DNA of 38,184 bases from a virus. The notes beneath the pieces are model-generated. The model was not told the DNA's origin. It saw nothing but the letters and a program-made list of their open reading frames with translations, and did no database searches. A program made the position numbers and the translations under genes. This document shows positions 7,415 through 14,693 of the stretch, piece by piece (position 1 is the first letter of the stretch; the number at the start of each line of letters is the position of its first letter). The stretch covers positions 1-38,184 of the IMG/VR virus record IMGVR_UViG_3300034108_001117, one strand, 5' to 3'.

Positions 7415-7421
7415 GCGATCT

Positions 7422-7511
7422 CGAATCCTACAGGTTTACTCCGTAGTGAATTCACCAACCGGCGAAGAACAAACCATCCTCTGCGCCGAACCAAAGACAC
7501 CAGTGGGATAG
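7422..7511 (+). pseudogene. Orphan 3' fragment of the head-tail adaptor gene
   Basis: The frame encodes ILQVYSVVNSPTGEEQ and the rest of the adaptor C-terminus up to the TAG at 7509-7511. It has no adaptor N-terminus: upstream sequence belongs to the inserted segment. It is a remnant created by the duplication. Confidence 0.8.
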
Positions 7512-7526
7512 GCTTCTGGCCTGTCA
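7503..7526. repeat. Family A repeat, copy 4
   Basis: Identical to copy 3, carried along inside the second 161-bp copy. Confidence 0.85.
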
Positions 7527-7535
7527 TCGCAGCAC

Positions 7536-7940
7536 ATGACCCACGCAACCTTACCCGACTTCCTGATCTCTGCGATGCGAGCCAATGCAGACATAAGCGG
7601 TAAAGTCGCAAACCGAATCCATTACCAGACCGTTCCGCAATCCTCCGTTTATCCACACATCTACATTGCACGCCAGGGCAGCAATAGAGATCGAAACCTA
7701 GGTGGAGAGCCAGGCGTGGAAACTGAGCGATTCGTTGTCGAGATCGTAGCCGAGACATTCGACGACGAGCTATGCACAGCGGTCCGCGACGCCCTCGAAT
7801 TCGACGGCGGCCAATATCCAGACTTCACCGTCTTTATGACTGAGATCGAAGACGTCAATGACGACTACACTTTTCAATCCGCCGACAGTGACGCCTTGTT
7901 CCTCCACGGGTACGTCGTCACTGCTTACATTTGCTACTAG
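7536..7940 (+). CDS. Tail completion (tail terminator) protein, DUF3168-like
   Basis: 134 residues. The N-terminal helix (LPDFLISAMRANADISGKVANRIHY), the P..VYPHIYIARQGS strand, the VETERFVVEIVAET strand, the DELCTAVRDALEF helix and the final FLHGYVVTAYI strand follow the layout of HK97 gp10 / lambda gpU-type tail terminators, which cap the tail tube at the head end. It sits between adaptor and tail tube, as expected. Its stop (7938-7940) is directly followed by a family A repeat. Confidence 0.75.
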   Translation: MTHATLPDFLISAMRANADISGKVANRIHYQTVPQSSVYPHIYIARQGSNRDRNLGGEPGVETERFVVEIVAETFDDELCTAVRDALEFDGGQYPDFTVFMTEIEDVNDDYTFQSADSDALFLHGYVVTAYICY

Positions 7941-7963
7941 TGGGATAGGCTTCCAGCCTGTCA
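7940..7963. repeat. Family A repeat, copy 5
   Basis: GTGGGATAGGCTTCCAGCCT plus GTCA, the consensus form. It shares its first base with the stop codon of the tail completion gene. Confidence 0.85.
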
Positions 7964-7987
7964 TAAACGCTCCAGGAAAAAACAGTT

Positions 7988-8437
7988 ATGCCACGACGAA
8001 AGCTACTAGGACACGGAACACAAGTCTCCATCAACGGCAGCACATACGGACTGCTGAAGACATTCAAACCAGCCGAGTCTTCGCGCGACTCCGTTGACGT
8101 CACCACGATGGAGGACGAGGTAACAAAGTTTTTCGATTCGGACCCTCCGACCGTTGGCGTTATCACCATCACCGGATTTTGGGATCCGGCAGACACGGAC
8201 GAAACGACAATCGATAACTTCTTCTACAACGATAGTCTGACGGAACGCGAGACAACCGTCGCGCTCCGAATCCGAAACACTGGCACCGGAACAGCCCCAG
8301 CCGCGTCGACTTGGACCTATACGACGATCACCTACACGGGACGCATCATGAAGCTATCCCCCGCAGAGATCACCCAAAAAGGCGAGATCATGCGTACCAT
8401 CGAATTCCAACCCACCGCACGACCAGTTCACTCCTAG
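7988..8437 (+). CDS. Major tail tube protein
   Basis: 149 residues. GHGTQVSINGSTYGLLKTF, DSVDVTTMEDEVTKFF, VGVITITGFWDP, and the later YTGRIMKLSPAEITQKGEIM then RTIEFQPT are the hallmarks of the phage tail tube fold: two orthogonal beta sheets in which an immunogenic-like domain is absent. It forms the stacked hexameric rings of the tail. It is placed directly before the frameshifting chaperone pair, as in lambda and HK97. No sheath gene is present, so the tail is non-contractile. Confidence 0.85.
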   Translation: MPRRKLLGHGTQVSINGSTYGLLKTFKPAESSRDSVDVTTMEDEVTKFFDSDPPTVGVITITGFWDPADTDETTIDNFFYNDSLTERETTVALRIRNTGTGTAPAASTWTYTTITYTGRIMKLSPAEITQKGEIMRTIEFQPTARPVHS

Positions 8438-8439
8438 TA

Positions 8440-8898
8440 ATGTCTATTCTTTCTAAGCTCAAAACACGCAATCGTCCTCTCGTCGCTGCCCCCGTACCCA
8501 CCCCTGAGCTAGCCGAGGTGGTCAACGACGTTGAGGTCGATTCTGTCCAGTACCTTGCCGAACTCGACGGAGCCGAGATGGATAGTTTTGTATCTATCTG
8601 GTCAAGTATCCGCGACAAACATCTCGACGATGAAGACTCCACCGTACAAGATTTCAAACGCGCCGCGGTCTCGTTCTGTTGGTGTGACTCCGAGAGGGCG
8701 CTCCATCACAAGAACGAAGCAGACGTTTGGGAGTGTGTCAAAGCACTCCGAACGCAGCCAGCAACGCTGGTTGCTCGCATGTTCAACGTCGCGAATGGGC
8801 TCAATGCCTTCGTGGGCGTGGACGACGAAACTAAAAAAAACTTACTGGTGAAGATGCTGAAAGCGAAGAGCGCCGATGGCAGTGGCGCCAAGCCATAA
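8440..8898 (+). CDS. Tail assembly chaperone G
   Basis: 152 residues. The frame is open further upstream inside the tail tube gene, but the ATG at 8440 lies two bases after the tube stop and is the sensible start. It is helical and acidic in the middle (VVNDVEVDSVQYLAELDGAE, then W..VKALRTQPATLVARMFNVANGL), fitting the lambda gpG / HK97 gp13 class that binds the tape measure and recruits tube protein. Near its end codons AAA AAA AAC form a slippery site from which a longer G-T product is made. Confidence 0.8.
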   Translation: MSILSKLKTRNRPLVAAPVPTPELAEVVNDVEVDSVQYLAELDGAEMDSFVSIWSSIRDKHLDDEDSTVQDFKRAAVSFCWCDSERALHHKNEADVWECVKALRTQPATLVARMFNVANGLNAFVGVDDETKKNLLVKMLKAKSADGSGAKP

Positions 8899-9107
8899 GC
8901 CAGGGATACAACAGCCGGTTGATTTGGTTAGCACAGATCACAGCGAAAGAGTATGCCGAGTTAAAGCTATTCCATCAACTTGAATACACCGGAGAAGACA
9001 AGCTCGCCATGTGTTTCGGAGTCGATCCAAACAAAACCCATTGGAAGCCGGACGGCATCGAACAAACCGAAGAGCAACTCCTCGCCGCCATCCGATCCAC
9101 TTTATGA
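8440..9107 (+). CDS. Tail assembly chaperone G-T fusion by -1 ribosomal frameshift
   Basis: Ribosomes slipping back one base at 8835-8841 leave the G frame and continue in the overlapping frame, which is open to the TGA at 9105-9107. This gives 222 residues: 134 from G, then LTGEDAESEERRWQWRQAIS..., LIWLAQITAKEYAELKLFHQ and so on. The T part has a WxxLAQITAxEYxEL motif like other T domains found between tail tube and tape measure genes. No stop interrupts the T frame from the slip point. Frameshifting at this gene pair is conserved in siphoviruses; the ratio cannot be judged from sequence. Confidence 0.85.
8835..8841 (+). other. Programmed -1 frameshift slippery heptamer A AAA AAC
   Basis: In the G frame the codons are ACT AAA AAA AAC TTA (8830-8844), so the last A of the first AAA plus AAA AAC is a textbook X XXY YYZ heptamer. 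It lies inside a run of eight A. After slipping, decoding resumes at CTT (8841-8843) in the T frame. Confidence 0.88.
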
Positions 9108-9124
9108 GATAGGTTCCAAAAGAA

Positions 9125-9457
9125 ATGGCAAAGAATTTATCATCTGCGGATGTGGTTATTGCGAACGGTGGCACAACGTCGGCCTCTCTCGTTTTGCCTG
9201 CCAATCGAATCCCGCTCGCGATCGTCACGCCTTCCGCGATGACGGGCACCGCTTTAACGTTCAACGTTTCGTTTGATGGGGCAACGTTCGTTCCGCTGTT
9301 TTACGAATCGACAGTTTATTCGATTACTATTTCGACGTCTGTCGCTCGGCAATACGCATTGAATCGAAATGCATTCGAGGGAGTTAGGTTCCTACAGATC
9401 GTCAGTGGATCTACCGAAGCCGCGTTGCGAACACTTCGAGTGATTAACGGCGAGTAG
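9125..9457 (+). CDS. Small virion-associated protein
   Basis: 110 residues, nearly all beta-strand in character: SADVVIANGGTTSASLVLPA, FNVSFDGATFVPLFY, then FEGVRFLQIVSGS and RTLRVINGE. It matches a small protein family I recall from many phage structural operons, with a L.G..LvgI..P..wt...LtF..S.DG..f..ly pattern and a lkvrSGt segment. Its role is unknown; minor virion or decoration protein is possible. A strong terminator follows. The stop of the upstream T frame lies in a degenerate family A-like segment (9104-9118). Confidence 0.65.
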   Translation: MAKNLSSADVVIANGGTTSASLVLPANRIPLAIVTPSAMTGTALTFNVSFDGATFVPLFYESTVYSITISTSVARQYALNRNAFEGVRFLQIVSGSTEAALRTLRVINGE

Positions 9458-9527
9458 AGCAGACCCTCGCCACTTTATAGCAGAACTCACTAAACCACGG
9501 TAACTTCCGTATAAATCCAGCAGTAAG

Positions 9528-9554
9528 CCCGTCCGACCTCGGGCGGGTTTTTTT
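9528..9554 (+). terminator. Rho-independent terminator in the tail operon
   Basis: CCCGTCCGA (9528-9536) pairs with TCGGGCGGG (9539-9547), effectively 8 pairs with one G-T and a tiny loop, followed by seven T (9548-9554). This is the clearest intrinsic terminator in the window. It separates the tail tube/chaperone group from the gp10-like and tape measure genes, so those need read-through or their own promoter. Confidence 0.85.
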
Positions 9555-9555
9555 A

Positions 9556-9581
9556 TGAGCCGATGGGCGCTAGCCCCGGTT
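9556..9581. repeat. Family B dispersed repeat, copy 3
   Basis: One base differs from copies 1 and 2 (CCGATGGGCGCTAGCCCCGG). It lies directly after the terminator T-run and 10 nt before the next start codon. Confidence 0.8.
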
Positions 9582-9590
9582 GGTTTTTTT

Positions 9591-10070
9591 ATGCCCAAGA
9601 AAATAACAATCCTACTCATCGGCGAATCCGAGCTACGCAAAAAGCTCGCGGGCCTCACCGATAAAGAATCGAAAGCAGTCATCCGAGGCGCATCGCGCGA
9701 AGCCCTCAAGCCGATACAACGCATGGCCCAGGATCTAGCCCCTAGAAGAACGGGCAGGCTACGGCGATCGATTCGAGTAAGGTCATTAACACGATCACGC
9801 AAGCGTATCGGGGCACGCGTCACGATCTCGAACAAAGACACACAGTTTACAGGCCGATCTTTCTACGGTGCGTTCCAAGAGTTCGGCTGGCGACCAGGCA
9901 AGCGATTGACCAGAGCTTCATCGGCCGCCACAGCGACCGATCAACGCCCAAGAGTCCCCGCAAAAGACTTTCTACGGCGAGCAGCGAAAAGCGGTGCGGC
10001 TGGAGCGGTCAACCTATTCAACTCCATCGTTTCGAAACACATTCATAAAGTTATGTCGAAAAGGAAATAG
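9591..10070 (+). CDS. HK97 gp10-like tail protein
   Basis: 159 residues. The frame is open back to 9555, but that stretch is the family B repeat, so the ATG at 9591 is chosen. The central APRRTGRLRRSIRVRSLTRS segment, followed by FYGAFQEFGW and PAKDFLRRA, is the signature of the HK97 gp10 family, a small basic protein needed in head-tail joining or tail assembly (tgtLr.Si / y....EfGt / apPfl). It usually sits next to the tail terminator; here it follows the chaperones. Confidence 0.8.
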   Translation: MPKKITILLIGESELRKKLAGLTDKESKAVIRGASREALKPIQRMAQDLAPRRTGRLRRSIRVRSLTRSRKRIGARVTISNKDTQFTGRSFYGAFQEFGWRPGKRLTRASSAATATDQRPRVPAKDFLRRAAKSGAAGAVNLFNSIVSKHIHKVMSKRK

Positions 10071-10073
10071 CCT

Positions 10074-11492
10074 ATGAGTGTGATCGAAAACATCGATGTC
10101 GTAATGGGCGCCCAGACTGCCCAACTGGATGCTGCCGTAGCCAAAGAGATCAAACAACTCCAAAAGCTAGAGACCGTTGCCTCTGGTTTCTCAAACTCAG
10201 CCAGTGCTCTTGGGTCCTTCGCCGCTGGATTCTTCACGCTAACCGCTGCGGCTTCCGGTGCAGCATTCGCCGTATCGAAAGTCTCGGAGGCATGGAAGCA
10301 ACTCGACGAATCGGCAGACGTTGGCGCACGTCTTGGCATGTCGTTCGCGGACCTAAACACCACACGCGAATCTATCGGCCGATCGACTGGGATGGATGCG
10401 GGGTCCATCGATGCGACGATGCAAAAGATGAACCTAAACCTAGCCAACGCAGCGGCCGGCAGTAATGCAGAGCTCGCGAATCGGTTAGCAATGCTCGGTC
10501 TAGAAGCGGGGCAACTGATAAAGGCTGGACCGCTCCAGGCGATCAAAGAAATCTCCGCAGCCACAAAAGACCTGAGCCCATCTGACCAAATGATCGTCGC
10601 GTACGAAACGTTTGGGAAGCAAGGCGTCGCGATGGTGCAGGCGTTGCGCGATGGCCCCGAAGCGATCGCCGAAATGGAAGCGAAGTTGACCGCATCGGGT
10701 TCCAACCTTTCAGACGCACAGATCGCACAGATCGGAGCCGCTCAAGACGCCTGGGACGATGCGTTGATGTTAGTAACAGGGCTTTTCAGAACGGTCGCAG
10801 CGGAAAGCGCACCTCTCGTTGAATTGTTTTCAGAGTGGGCGCAAGGGACCGGAGAGAGCTTTAGTGGTTGGGGCGAGTCTCTCGAGTTTGTGGTTGATAC
10901 TGCTGCGTACTTTTCTGGTGTGATGTATGACGCTTACGAAGTCATCAATCTTCAATACACGCTGCTATCCAAAATGGCGACGATGGATTTTTCTGGCGCT
11001 GGGGAGAGTCTGCGATCTGCGATGGACCTTTCGACAGGTGATCGCAATGTCATGGCACTAGCCGAGAAACGACAAGCAGCCGAAGAGAAAGCCGCTAAAG
11101 ATGCAGCCGACAGGCGATCCAACGCCGGTATGGAGAGCGAGATCGAAGCCTATGAACGAGCACAAGCGGAAAAGAAACGACTAGAGGAAGAGGCCGCACG
11201 CGAAGAACAGGAAAAACAAAAACAGGCCGAAAAAGAAAGACAAGACCTTTTGAAGGAAGCCGAGTCAATACAGAAACGAATCGATTCTATGGGCACCCAA
11301 CCAGGGAAAACCGGCGCAGTCTCAGCCCAAGAGGGATCAGTCGAAGCGTACAAACTCCTTCTCCAACGTGACAACGAGCAGAAGCAAATAGCCGAGGAAG
11401 CCAAGCAACAAACCATCCTCCAGCAACGAATGGCGGATCTTCTCGAGCAAGCGAACATGAAACCAACCGTACAATTGGCGAGGGCTCGATAG
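10074..11492 (+). CDS. Tail tape measure protein (short)
   Basis: 472 residues. Helical almost throughout, with a hydrophobic Ala/Gly/Phe-rich segment (about 42-70, SALGSFAAGFFTLTAAASGA), a central region with MSFADLNTTRESIGRSTGMD and AYETFGKQGVAMVQALRDG typical of phage tape measures, and a long charged coiled coil (about 345-410, rich in K, E and Q). It sets tail length and later passes through the tube. By the usual 0.15 nm per residue this predicts a tail of roughly 70 nm. It follows the chaperone pair as expected and is the largest gene of the tail core. Confidence 0.8.
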   Translation: MSVIENIDVVMGAQTAQLDAAVAKEIKQLQKLETVASGFSNSASALGSFAAGFFTLTAAASGAAFAVSKVSEAWKQLDESADVGARLGMSFADLNTTRESIGRSTGMDAGSIDATMQKMNLNLANAAAGSNAELANRLAMLGLEAGQLIKAGPLQAIKEISAATKDLSPSDQMIVAYETFGKQGVAMVQALRDGPEAIAEMEAKLTASGSNLSDAQIAQIGAAQDAWDDALMLVTGLFRTVAAESAPLVELFSEWAQGTGESFSGWGESLEFVVDTAAYFSGVMYDAYEVINLQYTLLSKMATMDFSGAGESLRSAMDLSTGDRNVMALAEKRQAAEEKAAKDAADRRSNAGMESEIEAYERAQAEKKRLEEEAAREEQEKQKQAEKERQDLLKEAESIQKRIDSMGTQPGKTGAVSAQEGSVEAYKLLLQRDNEQKQIAEEAKQQTILQQRMADLLEQANMKPTVQLARAR

Positions 11493-12353
11493 ATGGCAAC
11501 CGTACTCATTGGAGAGAAAGCCGAACGGAGCGGAACACTCACCGCGACCGATTCGGGGTTTAACTACGTCGTTCCTCGAACTTACCTAGTTCAGTCTGAC
11601 ATTAACGACGACGGCGAGCTCAATGTTCTTTTGACTTCCGGCCTGCCCATTATTGGATTGTCAGGGCTAGTCGCATTCCCCGAGGCGATTTGCCGAAGTC
11701 TGCGACCTAGACAGAATCCAAAGCAACCCAAGCTATGGGAAGTGCAAGCGGAGTTTTCGACCGCTCCACTCAACCAGTCGATCCCAGCCGGTGGAGGTGG
11801 GTCTCCTAACCCCGACCCAACAACATGGATACCAATCTATAAAGGCTCTATCGAATACTACGATGAGGTTATTCACGAAGACTTTTCAACACCAGTTCGG
11901 CAGTATGTAAACTCGGCTGGGTGTAAGTTTCCAGAACCGCTGGTCGTTAAGCGTCCAATCATCGTGTTTGACTTCTATCAGTATGAATCGGCATCAACCA
12001 CAGACAAGACGATTGCAGAGAGAAACGATTGTATCAACAATATGACGGTAACTCGTGGCTCGGTAAACTACGACGAGTACACGCTAAAGTGTACGGTAAC
12101 GGATTTCGAGCGAGGCTTCTACTACGGCTACGGGGCGGTTAAGGTGCATTATCGGGTAGCCTACAAACCAGCCAAGTGGCTCAATAAACCTCTAGATATG
12201 GGCTACGAATACAAGAACACCGCAGGAGAATTGCAATCTTCCCCGAAACTCGTGACGCTCAATTCAGATGGAACGATGAGGAGCCCATTCGGTACGATCA
12301 GCTCGAAAGAATTCAAACCACATAAACCAATCTCCTTTGCATTCCTAAGATAG
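11493..12353 (+). CDS. Hypothetical distal tail protein
   Basis: 286 residues, ATG immediately after the tape measure stop. Beta-rich with many aromatic residues (IPIYKGSIEYYDEVIHEDFS, FDFYQYESAS, VHYRVAYKPAKWLN), including a glycine/proline linker near residue 100. The position after the tape measure is where distal tail or hub proteins are encoded. I do not recognise the family. SSPKLVTLNSDGTM near the end suggests a beta-hairpin. A tail-tip role is inferred from position only. Confidence 0.6.
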   Translation: MATVLIGEKAERSGTLTATDSGFNYVVPRTYLVQSDINDDGELNVLLTSGLPIIGLSGLVAFPEAICRSLRPRQNPKQPKLWEVQAEFSTAPLNQSIPAGGGGSPNPDPTTWIPIYKGSIEYYDEVIHEDFSTPVRQYVNSAGCKFPEPLVVKRPIIVFDFYQYESASTTDKTIAERNDCINNMTVTRGSVNYDEYTLKCTVTDFERGFYYGYGAVKVHYRVAYKPAKWLNKPLDMGYEYKNTAGELQSSPKLVTLNSDGTMRSPFGTISSKEFKPHKPISFAFLR

Positions 12354-12377
12354 TAAATCGCTCCGACGATCCATCTC

Positions 12378-12404
12378 ATCCCAACCCGACGCGTAAGCGA
12401 GGGA
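12378..12404. repeat. Family C repeat, single copy
   Basis: AACCCGACGCGTAAGCGAGG preceded by ATCCC, matching the units of the 5396-5525 array. It fills most of the 61-nt gap between two tail genes. Confidence 0.85.
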
Positions 12405-12414
12405 TAACCGACCA

Positions 12415-12741
12415 ATGGCAGAACAAAACGAATCCGAAGAGATCGTCGGCTTCAACCGCCCCGACGCGATGAACTTGCTGGGATCTCTACCCAACGCCGG
12501 TAGTGAACTAGTCACACCGCAGCATCGCCCCCCGATGGAGAACGTCCTCGGACGCACAGGCGCGGGAGGCATCGCCGCCAACAGTGCCGGCCAAGTCACC
12601 CTGTACTATACCACGTCCACCAACTGGACGCTAGGCACTGAAGTATGGGACGTCTTCACCCGAGGCGCAGCGATCCCAGCCAACACCGATTGTCTAGTCG
12701 TCCCCGTCAACGGTCGTTGGTTAGCGTTGGGGATCTGCTAG
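12415..12741 (+). CDS. Hypothetical tail-region protein
   Basis: 108 residues. Acidic N-terminus, a GSELVTPQHRPPMENVLGRT linker, then a beta-rich C-terminus (GQVTLYYTTSTNWTLG, TDCLVVPVNGRWLALG) that looks like a small SH3- or OB-like barrel. No family recognised. It is tightly coupled to the next gene, whose ATG directly follows this stop. Likely a minor tail-tip component. Confidence 0.5.
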   Translation: MAEQNESEEIVGFNRPDAMNLLGSLPNAGSELVTPQHRPPMENVLGRTGAGGIAANSAGQVTLYYTTSTNWTLGTEVWDVFTRGAAIPANTDCLVVPVNGRWLALGIC

Positions 12742-13845
12742 ATGGGATCACTCGGCGTTTGTTGTCGTGAAGCGTGCATTGAGCCACCAGAGATCCAAAT
12801 CACCGGACTTACTTCCTCTTCGGCATGGACATTGCCTAACCCAACGTTCTGTTGTTGGCAGAAAACATTCTTCTACAACTCTTGGCCAATCTCGCCGACG
12901 AAATACACAAGCCCAACGATTTCTGATTTGGCTATAGAGTTCAAAGGGAGACGTACAATAGAGGCAACTGTTGGAACCGTCTCCGGCCCCGATTGTATAG
13001 ATCAAGAAGACATAGATTTAGGATACATAGAACGCTGGAGAATCTACGAAGACGCTTACAGAAAGTACGCATACATCTCTCCGCTTTCTAATCAAGTAGT
13101 CGTTAAAGCACATCTGGTAACGATCATAGAATCCGGTTTGCCTGTGGTTTATTGGGCGTTTAGCATTCAAGAGGAATTCACATCGACGTATGGTTTTGAT
13201 CGAAAATTTAGAAATTACGTTGATAACATCTTGGTTGCCATTGAATGCGCGACATGGCGAAACGGTCTTGCAAACGTCAATGACCCAACCTATCTATCAA
13301 GACCAACAAGCACTTGGGTGGAGCAGACTCCAATTGCTTCAGGTGCGGTAGACGGTTCGATTACTTTTGGTTTAGTTCGATTATCTACCCTAGAAGCGTT
13401 GCCACCTGGTGATTGGAACGAACAGGTGGTATCCACGACAGACGCCAATACTCCCGCGGTTTCTGGATGTTTAACAGGAGTTCAAGACCCGTTTTTGTTG
13501 GCGTATTCCATTTCACCAAGTCCAGCGTGCAGTCAAATAGAGGTTTCTACCGCGGCTTGCGGAGAGCAGATTATCACAACAGGAAACGTACTTTTCGATC
13601 CCAATTTTTTAACTGCGCAACTCATCGGAAGATACGATTTTGCAGATCCTGTGTTTGTAGATCATCTGCGTTTGAACGCTGGCTGCTGTATTGACACGGG
13701 CACTGTGTGTAATTTCAACCCTAGCACGTCAACTTTTAATTGGTCTGCTCGTGCTGAAGTAATAACATCGACATGCACTAGCACGTACTCCCCGGTGGAT
13801 ATGATAGTACATCCATCGTACACCGTTCGGTTTCGACTGCCATGA
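12742..13845 (+). CDS. Cysteine-rich structural protein, tail tip or fibre
   Basis: 367 residues with 14 cysteines, including CC pairs at about residues 7-8 and 37-38 and another near 313 (NAGCCIDTGTVC). The rest is beta-rich (VVVKAHLVTIIESGLPVVYW, DGSITFGLVRLSTL). This is many more cysteines than its structural neighbours have, and the spacing suggests disulfides rather than one metal site. It overlaps the next gene, an ERV/ALR-like thiol oxidase, by ATGA, so the two are coupled. Codon use is more AT-rich than in the capsid genes, like the fibre genes, suggesting a different origin. A surface tail protein held together by disulfides is my inference. Confidence 0.55.
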   Translation: MGSLGVCCREACIEPPEIQITGLTSSSAWTLPNPTFCCWQKTFFYNSWPISPTKYTSPTISDLAIEFKGRRTIEATVGTVSGPDCIDQEDIDLGYIERWRIYEDAYRKYAYISPLSNQVVVKAHLVTIIESGLPVVYWAFSIQEEFTSTYGFDRKFRNYVDNILVAIECATWRNGLANVNDPTYLSRPTSTWVEQTPIASGAVDGSITFGLVRLSTLEALPPGDWNEQVVSTTDANTPAVSGCLTGVQDPFLLAYSISPSPACSQIEVSTAACGEQIITTGNVLFDPNFLTAQLIGRYDFADPVFVDHLRLNAGCCIDTGTVCNFNPSTSTFNWSARAEVITSTCTSTYSPVDMIVHPSYTVRFRLP

Positions 13846-14207
13846 TTGCTCGGGAGGTAGTCTACGTTCCCAGCGACCAGCCACGGACGCAAGAAACTAG
13901 ACACATTCCAGGCGTTGCGTATCACACAGAGATAACGCAGCGACAACGCGACCATTGGGCGAAACTCCACACAACCCTAATGGATGCGGTCAGCTTTGAA
14001 GCGTGGGTAGCCGCTATCCCCGGTTGCGAAACATGCCGACGAGATTTTCGCGAGTTGATGAAATCTAATCCGCCCCGTTTCGACGATTGGTTCCGCTGGA
14101 CTTGGGAGGTACACAACGAAGTCAATCGAAAAATTGGCAAGCCCGTACTAACCTGGTCCGAAGCCTGCCACCTTTGGAAAAATGTCTCTGATCCAGCCGA
14201 ACAATGA
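13842..14207 (+). CDS. ERV/ALR-like sulfhydryl oxidase-type protein
   Basis: 121 residues. The segments W39-A-K-L-H43, C62-E-T-C65, DFRELMKSNPP, then W and H91-N-E-V-N-R-K97 followed by IGKP match in order the flavin-binding helices and active site of ERV1/ALR sulfhydryl oxidases (W..LH, CxxC, HNxVNxxLGKP). That family makes disulfides de novo with FAD and oxygen and is known from eukaryotes and large DNA viruses. The start overlaps the stop of the 14-cysteine protein. Activity is inferred; a shuttle CxxC outside the core is not visible, although C109 is present. A non-catalytic binding relative is possible. It is the last gene of the late arc, ending in a family A repeat. Confidence 0.65.
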   Translation: MIAREVVYVPSDQPRTQETRHIPGVAYHTEITQRQRDHWAKLHTTLMDAVSFEAWVAAIPGCETCRRDFRELMKSNPPRFDDWFRWTWEVHNEVNRKIGKPVLTWSEACHLWKNVSDPAEQ

Positions 14208-14228
14208 CAGGCTGGAAGCCTATCCCAC
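14205..14228. repeat. Family A repeat, copy 7 (inverted), between convergent arms
   Basis: Reverse-strand copy of the consensus, reading GTGGGATAGGCTTCCAGCCT on the - strand. The TGA at 14205-14207 ends the + strand late arc, and the repeat overlaps the end of the - strand early arc (stop at 14220). Its palindromic arms may help stop transcription from both sides. Confidence 0.85.
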
Positions 14229-14693
14229 CCGCGCGAACGCAGCCTCAACAATCGCATCTGCCTCACGGAATGCCGTTTCGCGATCAATCTCCCCGGCGTT
14301 GTATCGTTCTCTTATAACCTGACAACTCCGAATCACCTCACCGCACGTGACCATTATCTTTGGCCTAGTTGCCGAAATCCTCCGCTCCTCCATAGAGGCC
14401 TTCGCCTTCGCTTCTATCGCGTTCATTTTCTTTCTGGCCTGTCGAGCCACGGCGGCGACGTGCGACGCGAATACGGCTAACTGGAAGCCCTTTGGTTGTG
14501 GTATGTCGTCCTTATCTAGAAGGAACGCATCGATCACGTCCATGCATTCGTTCAAGGTAAACTCCTTTAATGGCTTCGACCATTCGCGAAGTGTCGCGCC
14601 GACGTCCGGCGAGTTCCGCCTCAACCAATCGTAAACCGCAGGCATTGCAATCTCGACCCGTTGCCAAAACTGTTCTAGTTCTTTGCCGTCCAT
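14220..14693 (-). CDS. Hypothetical replication-module protein, possible helicase-loader partner
   Basis: 157 residues from the ATG at 14693, which overlaps the replisome organiser stop as TGATG. The N-terminus (LEQFWQRVEIAMPAVYDWLR, then P..GATLREWSKPLKEFTLN then CMDVIDAFL) is helical, with W and DVIDAFLLDKDDIP, followed by a basic helix (ARQARKKMNAIEAKAKASME). Small helical proteins downstream of a replisome organiser are often helicase loaders or loader inhibitors (lambda P, SPP1 gp39 types). Placement and a superficial similarity are the only support. No Walker motifs are seen. Confidence 0.55.
   Translation of the reverse strand: MDGKELEQFWQRVEIAMPAVYDWLRRNSPDVGATLREWSKPLKEFTLNECMDVIDAFLLDKDDIPQPKGFQLAVFASHVAAVARQARKKMNAIEAKAKASMEERRISATRPKIMVTCGEVIRSCQVIRERYNAGEIDRETAFREADAIVEAAFARVG

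Larger units (their letters stand above)
7422..7582 (+). repeat. 161-bp direct repeat, copy 2
   Basis: Perfect copy of 6738-6898. This copy provides the true start of the tail completion gene (ATG 7536), while its upstream part repeats the adaptor's 3' end without the rest of that gene. Confidence 0.95.

Noticed and set aside
6899-7421. Insertion sequence or homing endonuclease
   Set aside because: No transposase, HNH, GIY-YIG or LAGLIDADG motif and no terminal inverted repeats are visible. The flanks are a long direct duplication instead.
7290-7511. Fusion gene joining the cargo region to the adaptor C-terminus
   Set aside because: The first half is the out-of-frame reading of the cargo gene and only the last 30 codons resemble the adaptor. 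It is a remnant of the duplication.
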